From: Hamadaea tsunoensis DSM 44101
GTDB taxonomy: Bacteria; Actinomycetota; Actinomycetes; Mycobacteriales; Micromonosporaceae
NCBI RefSeq assembly: GCF_000428945.1
Contig: NZ_AUAX01000002.1
Coordinates: 434,001 to 498,000, forward strand
Direction: 5' to 3'
DNA length: 64,000 bases
The position numbers and the translations under genes were made by a program. Shown in pieces: positions 38,703 to 47,573 of the stretch (the first letter of the stretch is position 1; each line of letters opens with the position of its first letter). The notes under the pieces are model-generated. The model searched no databases and was not told where the DNA came from. It saw only the letters and a list, made by a program, of their open reading frames with translations.

Positions 38703-39872
38703 ATGCTGCTCATCACGAACTCCCACGTCGTTCCGGGCGACGGCAGCCCCGAACGACCCGGCGTCGACCTCCTCATCGAACAGGGCGTCATCACGGCGAT
38801 CGGACCGGATCTTCGACACGAAGCCGCCGAGGTCATCGACGCCACCGGACTCATCGCCCTGCCTGGCCTGGTGGACACGCACCGGCACGTCTGGCAGGCG
38901 CCGCTGCGTGGGATCGGCGCCGATATGACGCTCCCCGCCTATCTGTCCACGGTGCTGGGGCGGATCCTGCCCGCCTACACGGCGGCGGACGCGGGACTCG
39001 CGACACTGCTGGGTGCGGCCGAGGCGCTCGATGCGGGAATCACCAGCGTCCTCGACTACAGCAACGCCGCGTTGACCGCCGAACACCGCGCCGCGATCGC
39101 CGAGGCGTACGCGTCCGCGGGCCAACGAGCGATCGTCGCGACCGAGACCGAGGACGCAGATCAGGCCCGGGCGATCCTCGGACCCGACTACGGCCCCTAC
39201 GAGGTGGCCGCGGAGCAGATACGGCAGGCCCAGGCGGACGGGGTGCTCGTGACGATGCACGTCCAGGGCGGCCGGGAGAAATCACCTCTGGTCCGGCTGC
39301 ACGAGGCCGGACTGCTGGGGCCCCGCGTACACCTGGTGCATGGCAATGAAATGAGCGACGAGGAGGCGAAGGTGATCGCGGCGAGCGGGGCCGGGGTGAC
39401 CGTGACACCGCTGGTGGAAGGGCTGATGGGGCACGGCGTATCGGCTTATGGGCGGCTGGTCGCGGCGGGCGCGCGGCCGGCACTGGGTACGGACGTGGTG
39501 GTGAACGCGGCGCCGGACCTGTTCGAGGTCATGCGGGACACGCTGCGGGCGGAGCGGCTGCGCACCCGGACGATGGTGCCCGCCGCCAGCATGATCACGG
39601 CCGCGACCCAGGACGGCTCGCGGGTACTGGGGCTTGGTGACCGCATCGGCAGCCTCGTGGTGGGAAAGCGGGCCGACGTCATCCTTGCCGGTGGGCTGGC
39701 CCACGTCGCGGGCGACCGCGCAGGAGCAGCGGTCACCACGCTGCGTGCGTCCGATGTGGACACCGTGATCGTGGACGGCCGGGTGGTCAAGCGATCCGGC
39801 CGGCTCGTCGGGCTCGACCTGGCCGAGTTGCGGGCACGCGGAACGGAGCTGGCTCGACGCGTCACCCGCTGA
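38703..39872 (+). CDS. Amidohydrolase-family metal-dependent deaminase/chlorohydrolase
   Basis: 389 residues with the TIM-barrel amidohydrolase layout: an N-terminal beta sandwich, DTHRHVWQ metal ligands near residue 60, His in VTMHVQG, His in VHLVHGNE near 220, the catalytic Asp in ALGTDVVVNAAPD and the C-terminal sandwich VGKRADVILAGG. It fits the guanine deaminase/atrazine-hydrolase (AtzA/TrzN-like) subgroup, which deaminates or dehalogenates heterocycles. ATG 38703 has AAGAAAGG upstream. It is divergent from a MarR regulator and probably controlled by it. Confidence 0.88.
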   Translation: MLLITNSHVVPGDGSPERPGVDLLIEQGVITAIGPDLRHEAAEVIDATGLIALPGLVDTHRHVWQAPLRGIGADMTLPAYLSTVLGRILPAYTAADAGLATLLGAAEALDAGITSVLDYSNAALTAEHRAAIAEAYASAGQRAIVATETEDADQARAILGPDYGPYEVAAEQIRQAQADGVLVTMHVQGGREKSPLVRLHEAGLLGPRVHLVHGNEMSDEEAKVIAASGAGVTVTPLVEGLMGHGVSAYGRLVAAGARPALGTDVVVNAAPDLFEVMRDTLRAERLRTRTMVPAASMITAATQDGSRVLGLGDRIGSLVVGKRADVILAGGLAHVAGDRAGAAVTTLRASDVDTVIVDGRVVKRSGRLVGLDLAELRARGTELARRVTR

Positions 39873-39916
39873 CCCGGGGCCGGCCGCACTGACAAGATCT
39901 CGATCCAGCCCGGCAG

Positions 39917-40159
39917 TCAGTTGCCTGACCTCAGCGCAGGACTGCCTGCCGGGTCCCCCGCGGATCGCCGGATCGTGTCGAGTAGGCGGTGCAGTCGCAG
40001 GCCGGCCGCGAAGTCAGAGGCGTGCCGGGTCTGGTCGGGATCGTAGAGGGTCTCGAAGTCGGCTGGTGGCAGGTCCGCGGCGACGCTATGTGGCCGGCGG
40101 TGGTTGTACCGGTCGACGTCCTCGAGGATGGCCAGTTCGACCTGGTCGCGGGCCGCCAT
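39917..40159 (-). pseudogene. Relic of an IS3-type transposase, C-terminal end only
   Basis: The minus strand encodes VDRYNHRRPHSVAADLPPAD followed by FETLY, the C-terminal signature of IS3-family integrase-type transposases (YN-RRPHS, then a P-x-x-F/Y-E motif). The catalytic DDE core is missing, and what follows is not recognisable. No terminal inverted repeats were seen. The 463-bp gap between the amidohydrolase and MFS genes holds this relic and nothing else I can support. Confidence 0.7.
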
Positions 40160-40335
40160 GGGCCTTGGCCGAAGGGGACGGGCGGCCGCTGTGGGCGGCG
40201 TAGAGGCTCGCGGGCGACGGCCCCACCGGCGTTCGCGAATGCACACGATAATTCCGCTTGTCGGGAACATTCACGAAGCGACGGAGATCGATCTGATGGC
40301 CAGTGTCGCACACCGCGCCGGCGAGACGAGGCATG

Positions 40336-41724
40336 TTACTGGCCGTGGGAGCGGGCCAGGCGGGCTGCTGCCGCGGTGGCCAGCACGAGGACGGCGGTGG
40401 CGAGCAAGCTGATCCGCAGCCCTGGCAGGAACCCAGCCTGGCCGACGATCGCGCCGAACACCGCCACCCCCAGCGCGCCGCCCAACTGCCGGGCGGTGTT
40501 GAGCACACCGCTGGCGGTCCCGGCCTGTGGCGCAGGCACGGAGTCGATGAGCAGCGCGATGATCGGCGGGACGGTGAACGAGCCACCGACTCCGACCGGG
40601 ATCATCATTGCGGCAACCAGCGCCGTAGGCGTGTCCACGGGCGCCGCGGCGAGCGCGGTGAGCCCGGCGGCGAGGGTCACCAGACCGCCGACGATGGTCG
40701 GCAGACGACCGAACCGGACCGCCGTCCGCACAGCGACCGGGTTCAAGATCGCCACGAGGGCGGTCATCGGCAGGAACAGCAGCCCGGTCTGCCACGGCGA
40801 CTGGCCTCGTTCGGTCTGGAAATACAAGCTTTGCAGGAACACCACCCCGTAGAAGCCGACCATGCCGACGAAACCGGCGGTCAACGCGAACCCGACCCGC
40901 CGCGACCGCAGCAGCGACAGCGGCACTATCGGGTGCCGACCGCGTACCTGCGCGGTGAGGAACACCGCCGCACCGGCGATCGCCAGACCGAAAGCGGCCA
41001 GAATGATCGGGCTGCCGTAGCCACTCGCGCCGCCCTCGATGACCGCGAACGTGAGCGCCGCCAGGGCGACGATGGCGCTGAACTGTCCGGTCCAGTCGAA
41101 CGGCACGGCCCGGCGATCCGAACGCCGCACCCGAGCCAGTACAGCAAACGCGGCCGCGCCGGCCGGCACATTGAGGAAGAAGATCAGCCTCCAGCCGACC
41201 TGGGTCAATGCGCCACCGAGTAGGGGGCCGGCCGCCGCGGCGACCGCGCCACCCATCGCCCACAACGCGATCGCCTTCGCCCGATCGGTGCTGTCGAGGT
41301 AGGCAGAGCGGATGAGCGCCAGGGAGGTCGGAGTGACCAGCGCGGCACCCACACCTTGCAGCATCCGGGCCGCCACCAGCACGCCCAACGACGGCGCCAG
41401 CCCACACAAGCCGGATGCGACAACGAACACACCCATTCCGATGCCGTACGTCCGCCGGGCACCGATCCGGTCGGCCAGGGTGCCGGCGAACAGCAGCAGC
41501 GCAGTGAACATCAGCGTGTACCCGGTGACCACCCACTGCAGCCCGGAAAGATTCGCACTCAGATCAGTGCGGATGTCCGGCAGCGCGACGTTGACCACCT
41601 GCGCGTCCAACGCGACGACGAAGAACCCCAGCATCGCCGCCCACAGCGCGAATCGAGGGTTCATCGGCGTAGGCGCGGCCGCGCGTCGGTCGCGGATCGG
41701 CGCAGACAGTGAAGCGACGGACAT
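40336..41724 (-). CDS. MFS drug exporter, DHA2 (EmrB/QacA) type
   Basis: 462 residues with about 14 transmembrane helices. Family motifs include ALDAQVVNVALPDI in the first helix, the antiporter motif A LFAGTLADRIGARR in loop 2-3 and motif C-like GAAVAAAAGPLLGGALTQ forms near helix 5. DHA2 pumps exchange protons for hydrophobic drugs. It is divergent from an XRE-family regulator with 132 bp between starts, the usual arrangement for an inducible pump. The substrate is unknown, and export of the local polyketide is only a guess since the PKS operon lies 5 kb away. Confidence 0.92.
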   Translation of the reverse strand: MSVASLSAPIRDRRAAAPTPMNPRFALWAAMLGFFVVALDAQVVNVALPDIRTDLSANLSGLQWVVTGYTLMFTALLLFAGTLADRIGARRTYGIGMGVFVVASGLCGLAPSLGVLVAARMLQGVGAALVTPTSLALIRSAYLDSTDRAKAIALWAMGGAVAAAAGPLLGGALTQVGWRLIFFLNVPAGAAAFAVLARVRRSDRRAVPFDWTGQFSAIVALAALTFAVIEGGASGYGSPIILAAFGLAIAGAAVFLTAQVRGRHPIVPLSLLRSRRVGFALTAGFVGMVGFYGVVFLQSLYFQTERGQSPWQTGLLFLPMTALVAILNPVAVRTAVRFGRLPTIVGGLVTLAAGLTALAAAPVDTPTALVAAMMIPVGVGGSFTVPPIIALLIDSVPAPQAGTASGVLNTARQLGGALGVAVFGAIVGQAGFLPGLRISLLATAVLVLATAAAARLARSHGQ

Positions 41725-41843
41725 GGTAAGGCTCCTTCACAGGTGCGGCGGTTACCGATCCACCACACCCGATCGCAACCGGGCTGGGGAGTTTCGCTTC
41801 TTAGGGGTAACCGCAGTACCTCCCAACCCGCCCACCGGAGGCC

Positions 41844-41849
41844 TACCGT
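41844..41849 (+). promoter_or_regulatory. -10 element of the leaderless XRE regulator gene
   Basis: TACCGT ends seven bases before the GTG start. Further upstream GGGGTA (about 41802) and TACCTC form an inverted repeat around ACCGCAG, a possible operator for the MFS/XRE divergent promoter. Confidence 0.45.
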
Positions 41850-41856
41850 CGAAGAC

Positions 41857-42777
41857 GTGGACAACCGCGCCGAAGTCAAAGACTTCCTCACCAGCCGCCG
41901 CAACCGGCTGACCCCCGAACTGGCCGGGCTCTCCGTCTACGGCAGTAACCGGCGCGTCCAAGGTCTACGCCGCACCGAAGTCGCCGCCCTCGCCGGTGTC
42001 AGCGTCGAGTACTACACCCGCATGGAACGCGGCAACCTCGCCGGCGTCTCCGGCGCCGTCCTCGACGCCGTCGCGCGCGCCCTGCATCTTGACGAAGCCG
42101 AACGCGGGCACCTGTTCGATCTCGCCCGCACCGCCGCCGGCGGCACCACACGGCGTACGCCACGGCCCACTGTGCGGCCCAGCATCGGACGCATCCTCGA
42201 CGGCATGACCGGCGTACCGGCCTACGTCCGCAACGCCCGTATGGACGTCCTCGCCGCCAACTCGCTCTGCATGGCCCTGTACGGCGGCATCCTCACACCG
42301 CAGACATTGCCGCTGAACCTCGCCCGCTTCATGTTCCTCGACCAGCACGCCCACGAGTTCTTCCTCGACTGGGACGCCGTCGCCGACGACTTCGTCGCGA
42401 CCCTGCGTACCGAGTCCGGCCGCAGCCCACTGGACCGCAAGCTGTCCGACCTCGTCGGCGAACTGGCCACCCGCAGCGACGAGTTCCGCGTCCGCTGGGC
42501 ACGCCACAACGTGCGCCTGCACCGCACGACCGTCAAACGACTCCGCAACCCGGTCATCGGCGACATCGAACTCACCTGCGACGCTCTCGACCTGACCGGC
42601 GACAACCTTGCCATGATCACCTACACTGCCGAAGCCGGCAGCCCCGCCCAGGAACAACTCGAATTCCTCGCCAGTTGGAGCACCGACCACACGGCGCTAC
42701 CACCAGCCAGAAGCCTTGGTTCCGAGATCGACGGCGAACCGTTCGACGCCGTTGCGGCTGATCGCGTCCTGCCGTGA
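41857..42777 (+). CDS. XRE-family helix-turn-helix regulator with an MmyB-like ligand domain
   Basis: About 306 residues. The N-terminal HTH is GLRRTEVAALAGVSVEYYTR followed by MERG, near residue 35. The remaining 200 residues match the MmyB-like ligand-binding domain of actinobacterial regulators: VPAYVRNARMDVLAANSLCM, FFLDWDAVADDFVATLRTE and VIGDIELTCDALDL. Such proteins usually repress a divergent gene, here the MFS exporter. GTG 41857 is chosen because a -10 hexamer lies directly upstream and the longer forms add an unlikely leader. The type of ligand (fatty acid-like in MmyB) is family knowledge, not shown here. Confidence 0.88.
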   Translation: MDNRAEVKDFLTSRRNRLTPELAGLSVYGSNRRVQGLRRTEVAALAGVSVEYYTRMERGNLAGVSGAVLDAVARALHLDEAERGHLFDLARTAAGGTTRRTPRPTVRPSIGRILDGMTGVPAYVRNARMDVLAANSLCMALYGGILTPQTLPLNLARFMFLDQHAHEFFLDWDAVADDFVATLRTESGRSPLDRKLSDLVGELATRSDEFRVRWARHNVRLHRTTVKRLRNPVIGDIELTCDALDLTGDNLAMITYTAEAGSPAQEQLEFLASWSTDHTALPPARSLGSEIDGEPFDAVAADRVLP

Positions 42778-42969
42778 AGCACCGCATCACGGCAGGATGC
42801 GCACCCGCAGCGGACGGTCGCCTCTCGCCCCATCCTCGCAGTTCAGGTGTCAACCTAGGGCCTGGGCATTCCCCCGTCCGCGAGTTCCGCGACGCAACAG
42901 CGCCGACACGGCTGCTCACACTCCTTGCAAATCCGGCGAAAGCCAACTGAATGCACCAGACTTGGCAGC

Positions 42970-43860
42970 ATGGTGGCAAACGTGGTGGTGACCGGTGCGT
43001 CGGGTTTCATCGGCAGCCACCTGACCCGGGAACTGGTCGCAGCGGGTCATCACGTGCGCGCGATGACCCGCCGTCCACAGGCGTACGCGGGTGCCGGCGA
43101 CCCGGTGGCCGGTGACGTGCTCGACCGGGAAAGCCTCACGGCGGCGCTCGCGGGCGCGGACGCCGCCTACTACCTCGTGCACTCGCTGGACTCCGACGAC
43201 TTCGAGGCCAAGGACACCGAAGGCGCCCGGAATTTCACAGCCGCCGCTGCCGAGCAGGGATTGCGGCGCATCGTGTACCTGGGCGGCCTCGGCGACGACG
43301 AGGAAGCGCTGTCCGCACATCTGCGGTCGCGGCGGCAGGTGGAGCGGATCCTCCACGAAGGCACCGTGCCGGTGACATCCCTACGCGCAGCCGTGGTGAT
43401 CGGCCACGGTGGCATCTCCTGGGAGATCACACGCCAGCTGGTCGACCACCTTCCCGCCGTGGTGACGCCCCGCTGGGTACTGACCCGTACCCAGCCCATC
43501 GCGCTGCCGGACGTGATCCGGTATCTCGTCGGCGTCCTGGACGTCCCCGAAGCCGCGGGGCAGTCCTACGAGATCGGCGGACCGGAGGTGATGCGCTACA
43601 TCGACATGCTGCAACGCGCCGCACGGGTACGCGGCCGGCCGCTGCCCAACGTCACCGTTCCGCTGCTGACACCGCAACTGTCGGCGATGTGGCTGGCGCT
43701 GGTCACCGACGTGGACATGACGACCGCTCGCAACCTGGTCGACTCGATGACCAACGAGGTGGTGGTGAACGATGACCGGATCAGGACGTTGCTGCCCGGC
43801 GACTTGATGGGCTACGAGGAGGCGGTCCGCATGGCCTATGCGGAGATGGACGACCGATGA
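42970..43860 (+). CDS. NmrA/atypical SDR NAD(P)-binding protein
   Basis: 296 residues. The N-terminal Rossmann motif VVVTGASGFIGSHLTRELVA is followed by AMTRRP, an NADPH-favouring pattern, and YLVHSLDSDDFEAKDTEGAR near residue 75, as in the YesF/NmrA-like atypical SDRs. The usual YxxxK catalytic pair is not evident, so it may be a reductase of an unknown substrate or a redox sensor. The start ATG 42970 is preferred over the longer form since the Rossmann fold begins there. It overlaps the CPBP protease gene by four bases. The 192 bp upstream show nothing notable. Confidence 0.85.
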   Translation: MVANVVVTGASGFIGSHLTRELVAAGHHVRAMTRRPQAYAGAGDPVAGDVLDRESLTAALAGADAAYYLVHSLDSDDFEAKDTEGARNFTAAAAEQGLRRIVYLGGLGDDEEALSAHLRSRRQVERILHEGTVPVTSLRAAVVIGHGGISWEITRQLVDHLPAVVTPRWVLTRTQPIALPDVIRYLVGVLDVPEAAGQSYEIGGPEVMRYIDMLQRAARVRGRPLPNVTVPLLTPQLSAMWLALVTDVDMTTARNLVDSMTNEVVVNDDRIRTLLPGDLMGYEEAVRMAYAEMDDR

Positions 43861-44573
43861 CCTACAAGCCGCGTACGCGCTTGGGCCGCCTGCTGGCCCC
43901 GTCGCTGATCGACGTCGTCCCCCGCGATCATTCCGAGACCGCCGCCCGCCTCCTGCGCCGCCGCTGCATAGTCGGGGTCACACTGATCGCCGGTGCGATC
44001 CTGCTCGGCCTGTCGCTGTCGAAGGATCCCGGCGATCGCAGCTTCTACACGTACAGCCTCGCCGTGGCGGCGACCTGGCTGATCGGCGGGCTCGCCTCCG
44101 GCCCCCTCCACTTCGGACACATCATCTTCCGCGACACGATGCGCCGACCGATTCTCACCCCGTTCCTGACCGGGCTGGCGGCCGCGGCCGTGTTCATCGG
44201 CGGCGCCTTCCTGGTACGCGAGATCCCGCCGCTGCGTGACTACGTCAACAGCGTCCTGTCGCACGCGTCACGGACGTCGTTGCTCTGGATCACCGTCGTC
44301 ACCGCGGTCAACGGCGTGGCCGAAGAGGTGTTCTTCCGTGGAGCCGTGTACGCCGCCGTCGGCGGTCCTCATGCCGTCATCATCACCACCGCCGTCTACG
44401 CCCTCGTCACCGTCGCCACCGGCAATCCCATGCTGGTGTTCGCGGCCGTGACACTCGGGCTCGTGCTGGGGCTGCAACGGCGGTCGTCAGGCGGGGTCCT
44501 CGCGCCGATCATCACCCATGTCACCTGGTCGCTGCTCATGTTGTACCTGCTGCCGGTCGTGCTGCCGGACTGA
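43857..44573 (+). CDS. CPBP-family intramembrane metalloprotease
   Basis: 238 residues with six to seven membrane segments. The CPBP/CAAX-protease motif EEVFFRG lies near residue 160 and the second metal-binding His in APIITHVTWS near residue 220. These are type II CAAX-prenyl-endopeptidase-like enzymes acting in the membrane; bacterial members process or protect against peptides, but the substrate here is unknown. Its ATG overlaps the stop of the upstream SDR gene, so the two are co-translated. It is convergent to the MerR regulator gene. Confidence 0.88.
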   Translation: MTYKPRTRLGRLLAPSLIDVVPRDHSETAARLLRRRCIVGVTLIAGAILLGLSLSKDPGDRSFYTYSLAVAATWLIGGLASGPLHFGHIIFRDTMRRPILTPFLTGLAAAAVFIGGAFLVREIPPLRDYVNSVLSHASRTSLLWITVVTAVNGVAEEVFFRGAVYAAVGGPHAVIITTAVYALVTVATGNPMLVFAAVTLGLVLGLQRRSSGGVLAPIITHVTWSLLMLYLLPVVLPD

Positions 44574-44651
44574 CCCGCCACCCCGCATACGGTCCCCCGC
44601 GCTCGCCAAGCCCGGCCGGCCATCCGTCAGCGGCTATGCGGACGCAGATCT

Positions 44652-45542
44652 TCAGGTGGTTGTGCGGGTCAGAAGGGCTACCGCCGACGCCAGCGAGTTC
44701 GGAGTGACTGCACCGTCGGGTATCTGGTCGCCATTCCAGCCGGGCCCCGCCGCCACGACGGTCTTGATGGCCGGTCGAGCGGCCAGAACCACCGACAGTT
44801 GGGCCGGATCAGCCGTTGCTGTTGTTTGCGACCACAGCACGACAGCGTCCGGACCGGTGCGGGCGATGGCGTCCAGCAACGCCTGCGAGGGGACGCGAGG
44901 CCCCAGTTGGCGCGTGGCCACGCCGCGCTCGGCAAGGGCGGCGCCCAGCGCTTCGAGGGCGAGGCTGTGCTGTTCTTCGTCGGCGCAGGCGAGCAGGACC
45001 CGGCTCGGCTCGCCCGGCAGCGGGATCGACGCCAGCATCCGGGAGACTTCCGCCGACAGAAGATGCTCGACCTCGATGAGCGCCTTTGTGGCCGCCTGCT
45101 TCAGCCCGACCTGGACCAGCGCCGGTGCGATCAGCGTGGTCCATGTGGCGACGACACCGTCGGACGCCAGCGCCGCGTGCAGGATGATGCGGATCTCAGC
45201 GCCGTCCAGTCGCAAGGCTGCGCGGGTCAAGCCCCGCACGGCTGGACCGTTGTCGCCGACGGCGACGGCATGGCCGCCGCCGTCGCGGCGCACGGGTTCG
45301 TCACGGTCGGCGTCGGGGCCGGCCATGACCCAGGTTGCGGCCTGTGCGGCCGGTACGCCGCGGGCGGTCAGGCGCTGCATTTCCAGCAGCCGGTCGAGGT
45401 CGTCGGTGCTGTAGCGGCGGTGTTGGCCGGCCTGATGGCCGCGCGGGCCCAGTCCGTAGCGGCGGTCCCACGTCCGTAGCGTGGTGACGGCTACGCCGAC
45501 GAGGCGGGCGGCCTCGCTTGCGGACAGGTCCTGTGCGGTCAC
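44652..45542 (-). CDS. MerR-type regulator with a B12-binding-like domain (LitR/CarH-like light sensor)
   Basis: About 296 residues. The N-terminal MerR winged helix is SASEAARLVGVAVTTLRTWD then RRYGLGP, residues 6-34. The C-terminal half has a helical bundle with the EH pair in IEVEHLLSAEV and a Rossmann-like domain with ADEEQHSLALEAL, where the His is positioned like the lower cobalamin ligand. In CarH/LitR, adenosylcobalamin binding gives light-dependent derepression of carotenoid genes (established for the family). It is last in the crtE-crtI-idi transcript, 10 bp after idi. The double repeats at three promoters in this window are its probable operators (inference). Confidence 0.85.
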   Translation of the reverse strand: MTAQDLSASEAARLVGVAVTTLRTWDRRYGLGPRGHQAGQHRRYSTDDLDRLLEMQRLTARGVPAAQAATWVMAGPDADRDEPVRRDGGGHAVAVGDNGPAVRGLTRAALRLDGAEIRIILHAALASDGVVATWTTLIAPALVQVGLKQAATKALIEVEHLLSAEVSRMLASIPLPGEPSRVLLACADEEQHSLALEALGAALAERGVATRQLGPRVPSQALLDAIARTGPDAVVLWSQTTATADPAQLSVVLAARPAIKTVVAAGPGWNGDQIPDGAVTPNSLASAVALLTRTTT

Positions 45543-45552
45543 GGCGTGCAGC

Positions 45553-46086
45553 TTATCCGCCCATGGCGGGCGCGGCGGTACGCACAACGCCAGGCAGCCA
45601 TGGTGCCAGAGGCCCGGGGATGCTGTTGCCGGTCAGGTGCGCCGGATCGGCCCAGCGCACCTGCGCGACCTCGCGCGTGTCGGGAGCCAGGGTCATTGCG
45701 CCGCCGACCCGGCCGATCAGGACGTGGTCGTATTCGTGCTCGACCCGCCCGGTCGTCGCGTCCGCCGCCCGATAGACGTAGACGCCGGCTTGGCGTAGCG
45801 CGATGCCGGTCATGCCGAGTTCCTCGGCCAGGCGCCGGCCGGCTGCCGCGAGCACGTCCTCGCCGGGAGCCGGGTGGCCGCAGCAACTGTTCGCCCAGTG
45901 CAGCGCGAACCGGGTCTTCGTACTCGACCGGCGCTGCAGGAGGATGCGCCCGTCGTCGCGGATCAGCAGGACGGAGAACGCCCGGTGCAATCGGCCGGGT
46001 GCGGCGTGGGCGACGGCGACGGTGGCCGACCCGGTCGCCCGGCCGTCGGCGTCGACGAGTTCGACGAGGTGCTCTTCGCGGCTCAT
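45553..46086 (-). CDS. idi: Isopentenyl-diphosphate isomerase, type I
   Basis: 177 residues of the Nudix-type IPP isomerase. It has the active-site Cys region WANSCCGHPAPGED near residue 68, the Nudix-like helix AAGRRLAEELGM and the Glu-rich VEHEYDHVLIGRV near 115. It interconverts IPP and DMAPP to supply GGPP synthase. Its ATG overlaps the crtI stop by three bases, so it is translated in the same message. Confidence 0.93.
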   Translation of the reverse strand: MSREEHLVELVDADGRATGSATVAVAHAAPGRLHRAFSVLLIRDDGRILLQRRSSTKTRFALHWANSCCGHPAPGEDVLAAAGRRLAEELGMTGIALRQAGVYVYRAADATTGRVEHEYDHVLIGRVGGAMTLAPDTREVAQVRWADPAHLTGNSIPGPLAPWLPGVVRTAAPAMGG

Positions 46087-47573
46087 CGCTGGATCCCGGT
46101 GATGCGGGCGGCGGCGAGCTTGCCGGAGATCAGTACCATCGGCACGCCGACGCCCGGCGTGGTTCCGGAGCCGGTGAAGACCACGTTGTCCAGGCCCGGG
46201 TGCAGGTTGGGTGATCGGAACGGACCGGTCTGGACCAGCGTGTGCGCCGCGGCGAACGGGGTCCCGGCGGCCAGTCCGTCGGCCGCCCAGCTCGCCGGGG
46301 TGACGACGTGGCGCTCCTGCACCGCGTCGCCGAAGCCGAGGTAGCCGCGTTGTTCGAGCACCTCGATCAGCTGGTCGGCGTACCGTTCGGCGAAGCCGGA
46401 CTGCCAGTCGATGCCGCCGCGGGCCAGGTTGGGCACGGGGGCCAGGACGTAGTAGGTGTGCCGGCCGGGCGGGGCGACGCTGATGTCGGTCGACGTGGGG
46501 TTGGTGACCAGCAGCGACGGGTCGCTCATCAGTTCGCCGCGGGTGATGACCTCGTCGAAGGTGCGCCGCCACGCCTGTCCGAAGTGGATGTTGTGGTGGG
46601 CGATGTGCGGGTAGGCCTGCCGCGAGCCGATGTGCAGCACGACGCAGGACGGCGAGTACTGCTGGGTTCGCGTCGACGTGGTGCCGGGCAGCAGCTGCCA
46701 GGCGGCTTCGGTGTCGGGGTTGAGGACGACCACGTCGGCGGGCAGCCGCTGTCCGTCGTCGGTGTGGACCGCGACCGCCCGGCCAGCGCTGACCTCGACC
46801 CGCGTCGCGGTCGTCGCATAGTGGATGTCCACGCCGTGTTTCTGGGCCGCGCCGGCCAGGGCCGAGGGCAGCGCGTGCATGCCGCCCACCGGGTGGTAGA
46901 CGCCGGCCACGCAGTCCAGGTATGCGATCACGGCGTAGATGGCCATGGCCTTGTGCGGGGCTAGGCCTGCGTACATGGCTTGGAAGGAGAAGATGCGGCG
47001 GGTGCGATCGTCGTGCAGGAAGTTGCCGACGCGGCGATGCAGCCGGCCGAACGCGCCGGCGGCAAGCAGCCGCAGCAGGTTGGCGGTGACGAGGTCGCGA
47101 GGCCCGTCGAAGTTGCGTTCGATGAAGTCGGTCCGTTCCAGTTCCCACAGCCGGCGCGCGTACGCCACGAAGCGCCGGTAGCCGTCGGCTTCGCGCGGGC
47201 CGCACACGGCCGCGATCTCGGCGGCCATACGTTCGGGATCGGCGATGACGTCGAGTTTGGAGCCGTCGGCGTACCAGGCCCGGTAGGCCGGGTCGAGCGG
47301 CCGCAGGGTCAGCCAGTCCTGCGTTTGTTCGCCGACGGCGGCGAGCGCTTCGCTGATGAGTTCCGGCATGGTCAGCACGGTGGGGCCGGTGTCGAACTGG
47401 TAGCCGCCGCTGTCCAGCCGCCCGGCACGGCCGCCGGGCGTCTGTTCCCGTTCGACGATGGTCACATGCCGGCCGGTCCCGGCGAGGTGCAGCGCGCAGG
47501 CAAGCCCGCCGAGGCCGGCGCCGACGATGACGACGCGGTCGGTGGGACCGGTCACCGTACGCGGGCTTCTCAT
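46083..47573 (-). CDS. crtI: Phytoene desaturase (phytoene dehydrogenase)
   Basis: 496 residues. The N-terminal FAD-binding motif VVIVGAGLGGLACALHLAG is at residues 12-30. The C-terminal carotenoid-dehydrogenase signature LHPGLDNVVFTGSGTTPGVG is followed by VPMVLISG. CrtI converts phytoene through successive desaturations to lycopene. It overlaps crtE (ATGA) and idi, forming a tight operon. Length and motifs are those of a complete enzyme. Confidence 0.95.
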   Translation of the reverse strand: MRSPRTVTGPTDRVVIVGAGLGGLACALHLAGTGRHVTIVEREQTPGGRAGRLDSGGYQFDTGPTVLTMPELISEALAAVGEQTQDWLTLRPLDPAYRAWYADGSKLDVIADPERMAAEIAAVCGPREADGYRRFVAYARRLWELERTDFIERNFDGPRDLVTANLLRLLAAGAFGRLHRRVGNFLHDDRTRRIFSFQAMYAGLAPHKAMAIYAVIAYLDCVAGVYHPVGGMHALPSALAGAAQKHGVDIHYATTATRVEVSAGRAVAVHTDDGQRLPADVVVLNPDTEAAWQLLPGTTSTRTQQYSPSCVVLHIGSRQAYPHIAHHNIHFGQAWRRTFDEVITRGELMSDPSLLVTNPTSTDISVAPPGRHTYYVLAPVPNLARGGIDWQSGFAERYADQLIEVLEQRGYLGFGDAVQERHVVTPASWAADGLAAGTPFAAAHTLVQTGPFRSPNLHPGLDNVVFTGSGTTPGVGVPMVLISGKLAAARITGIQR

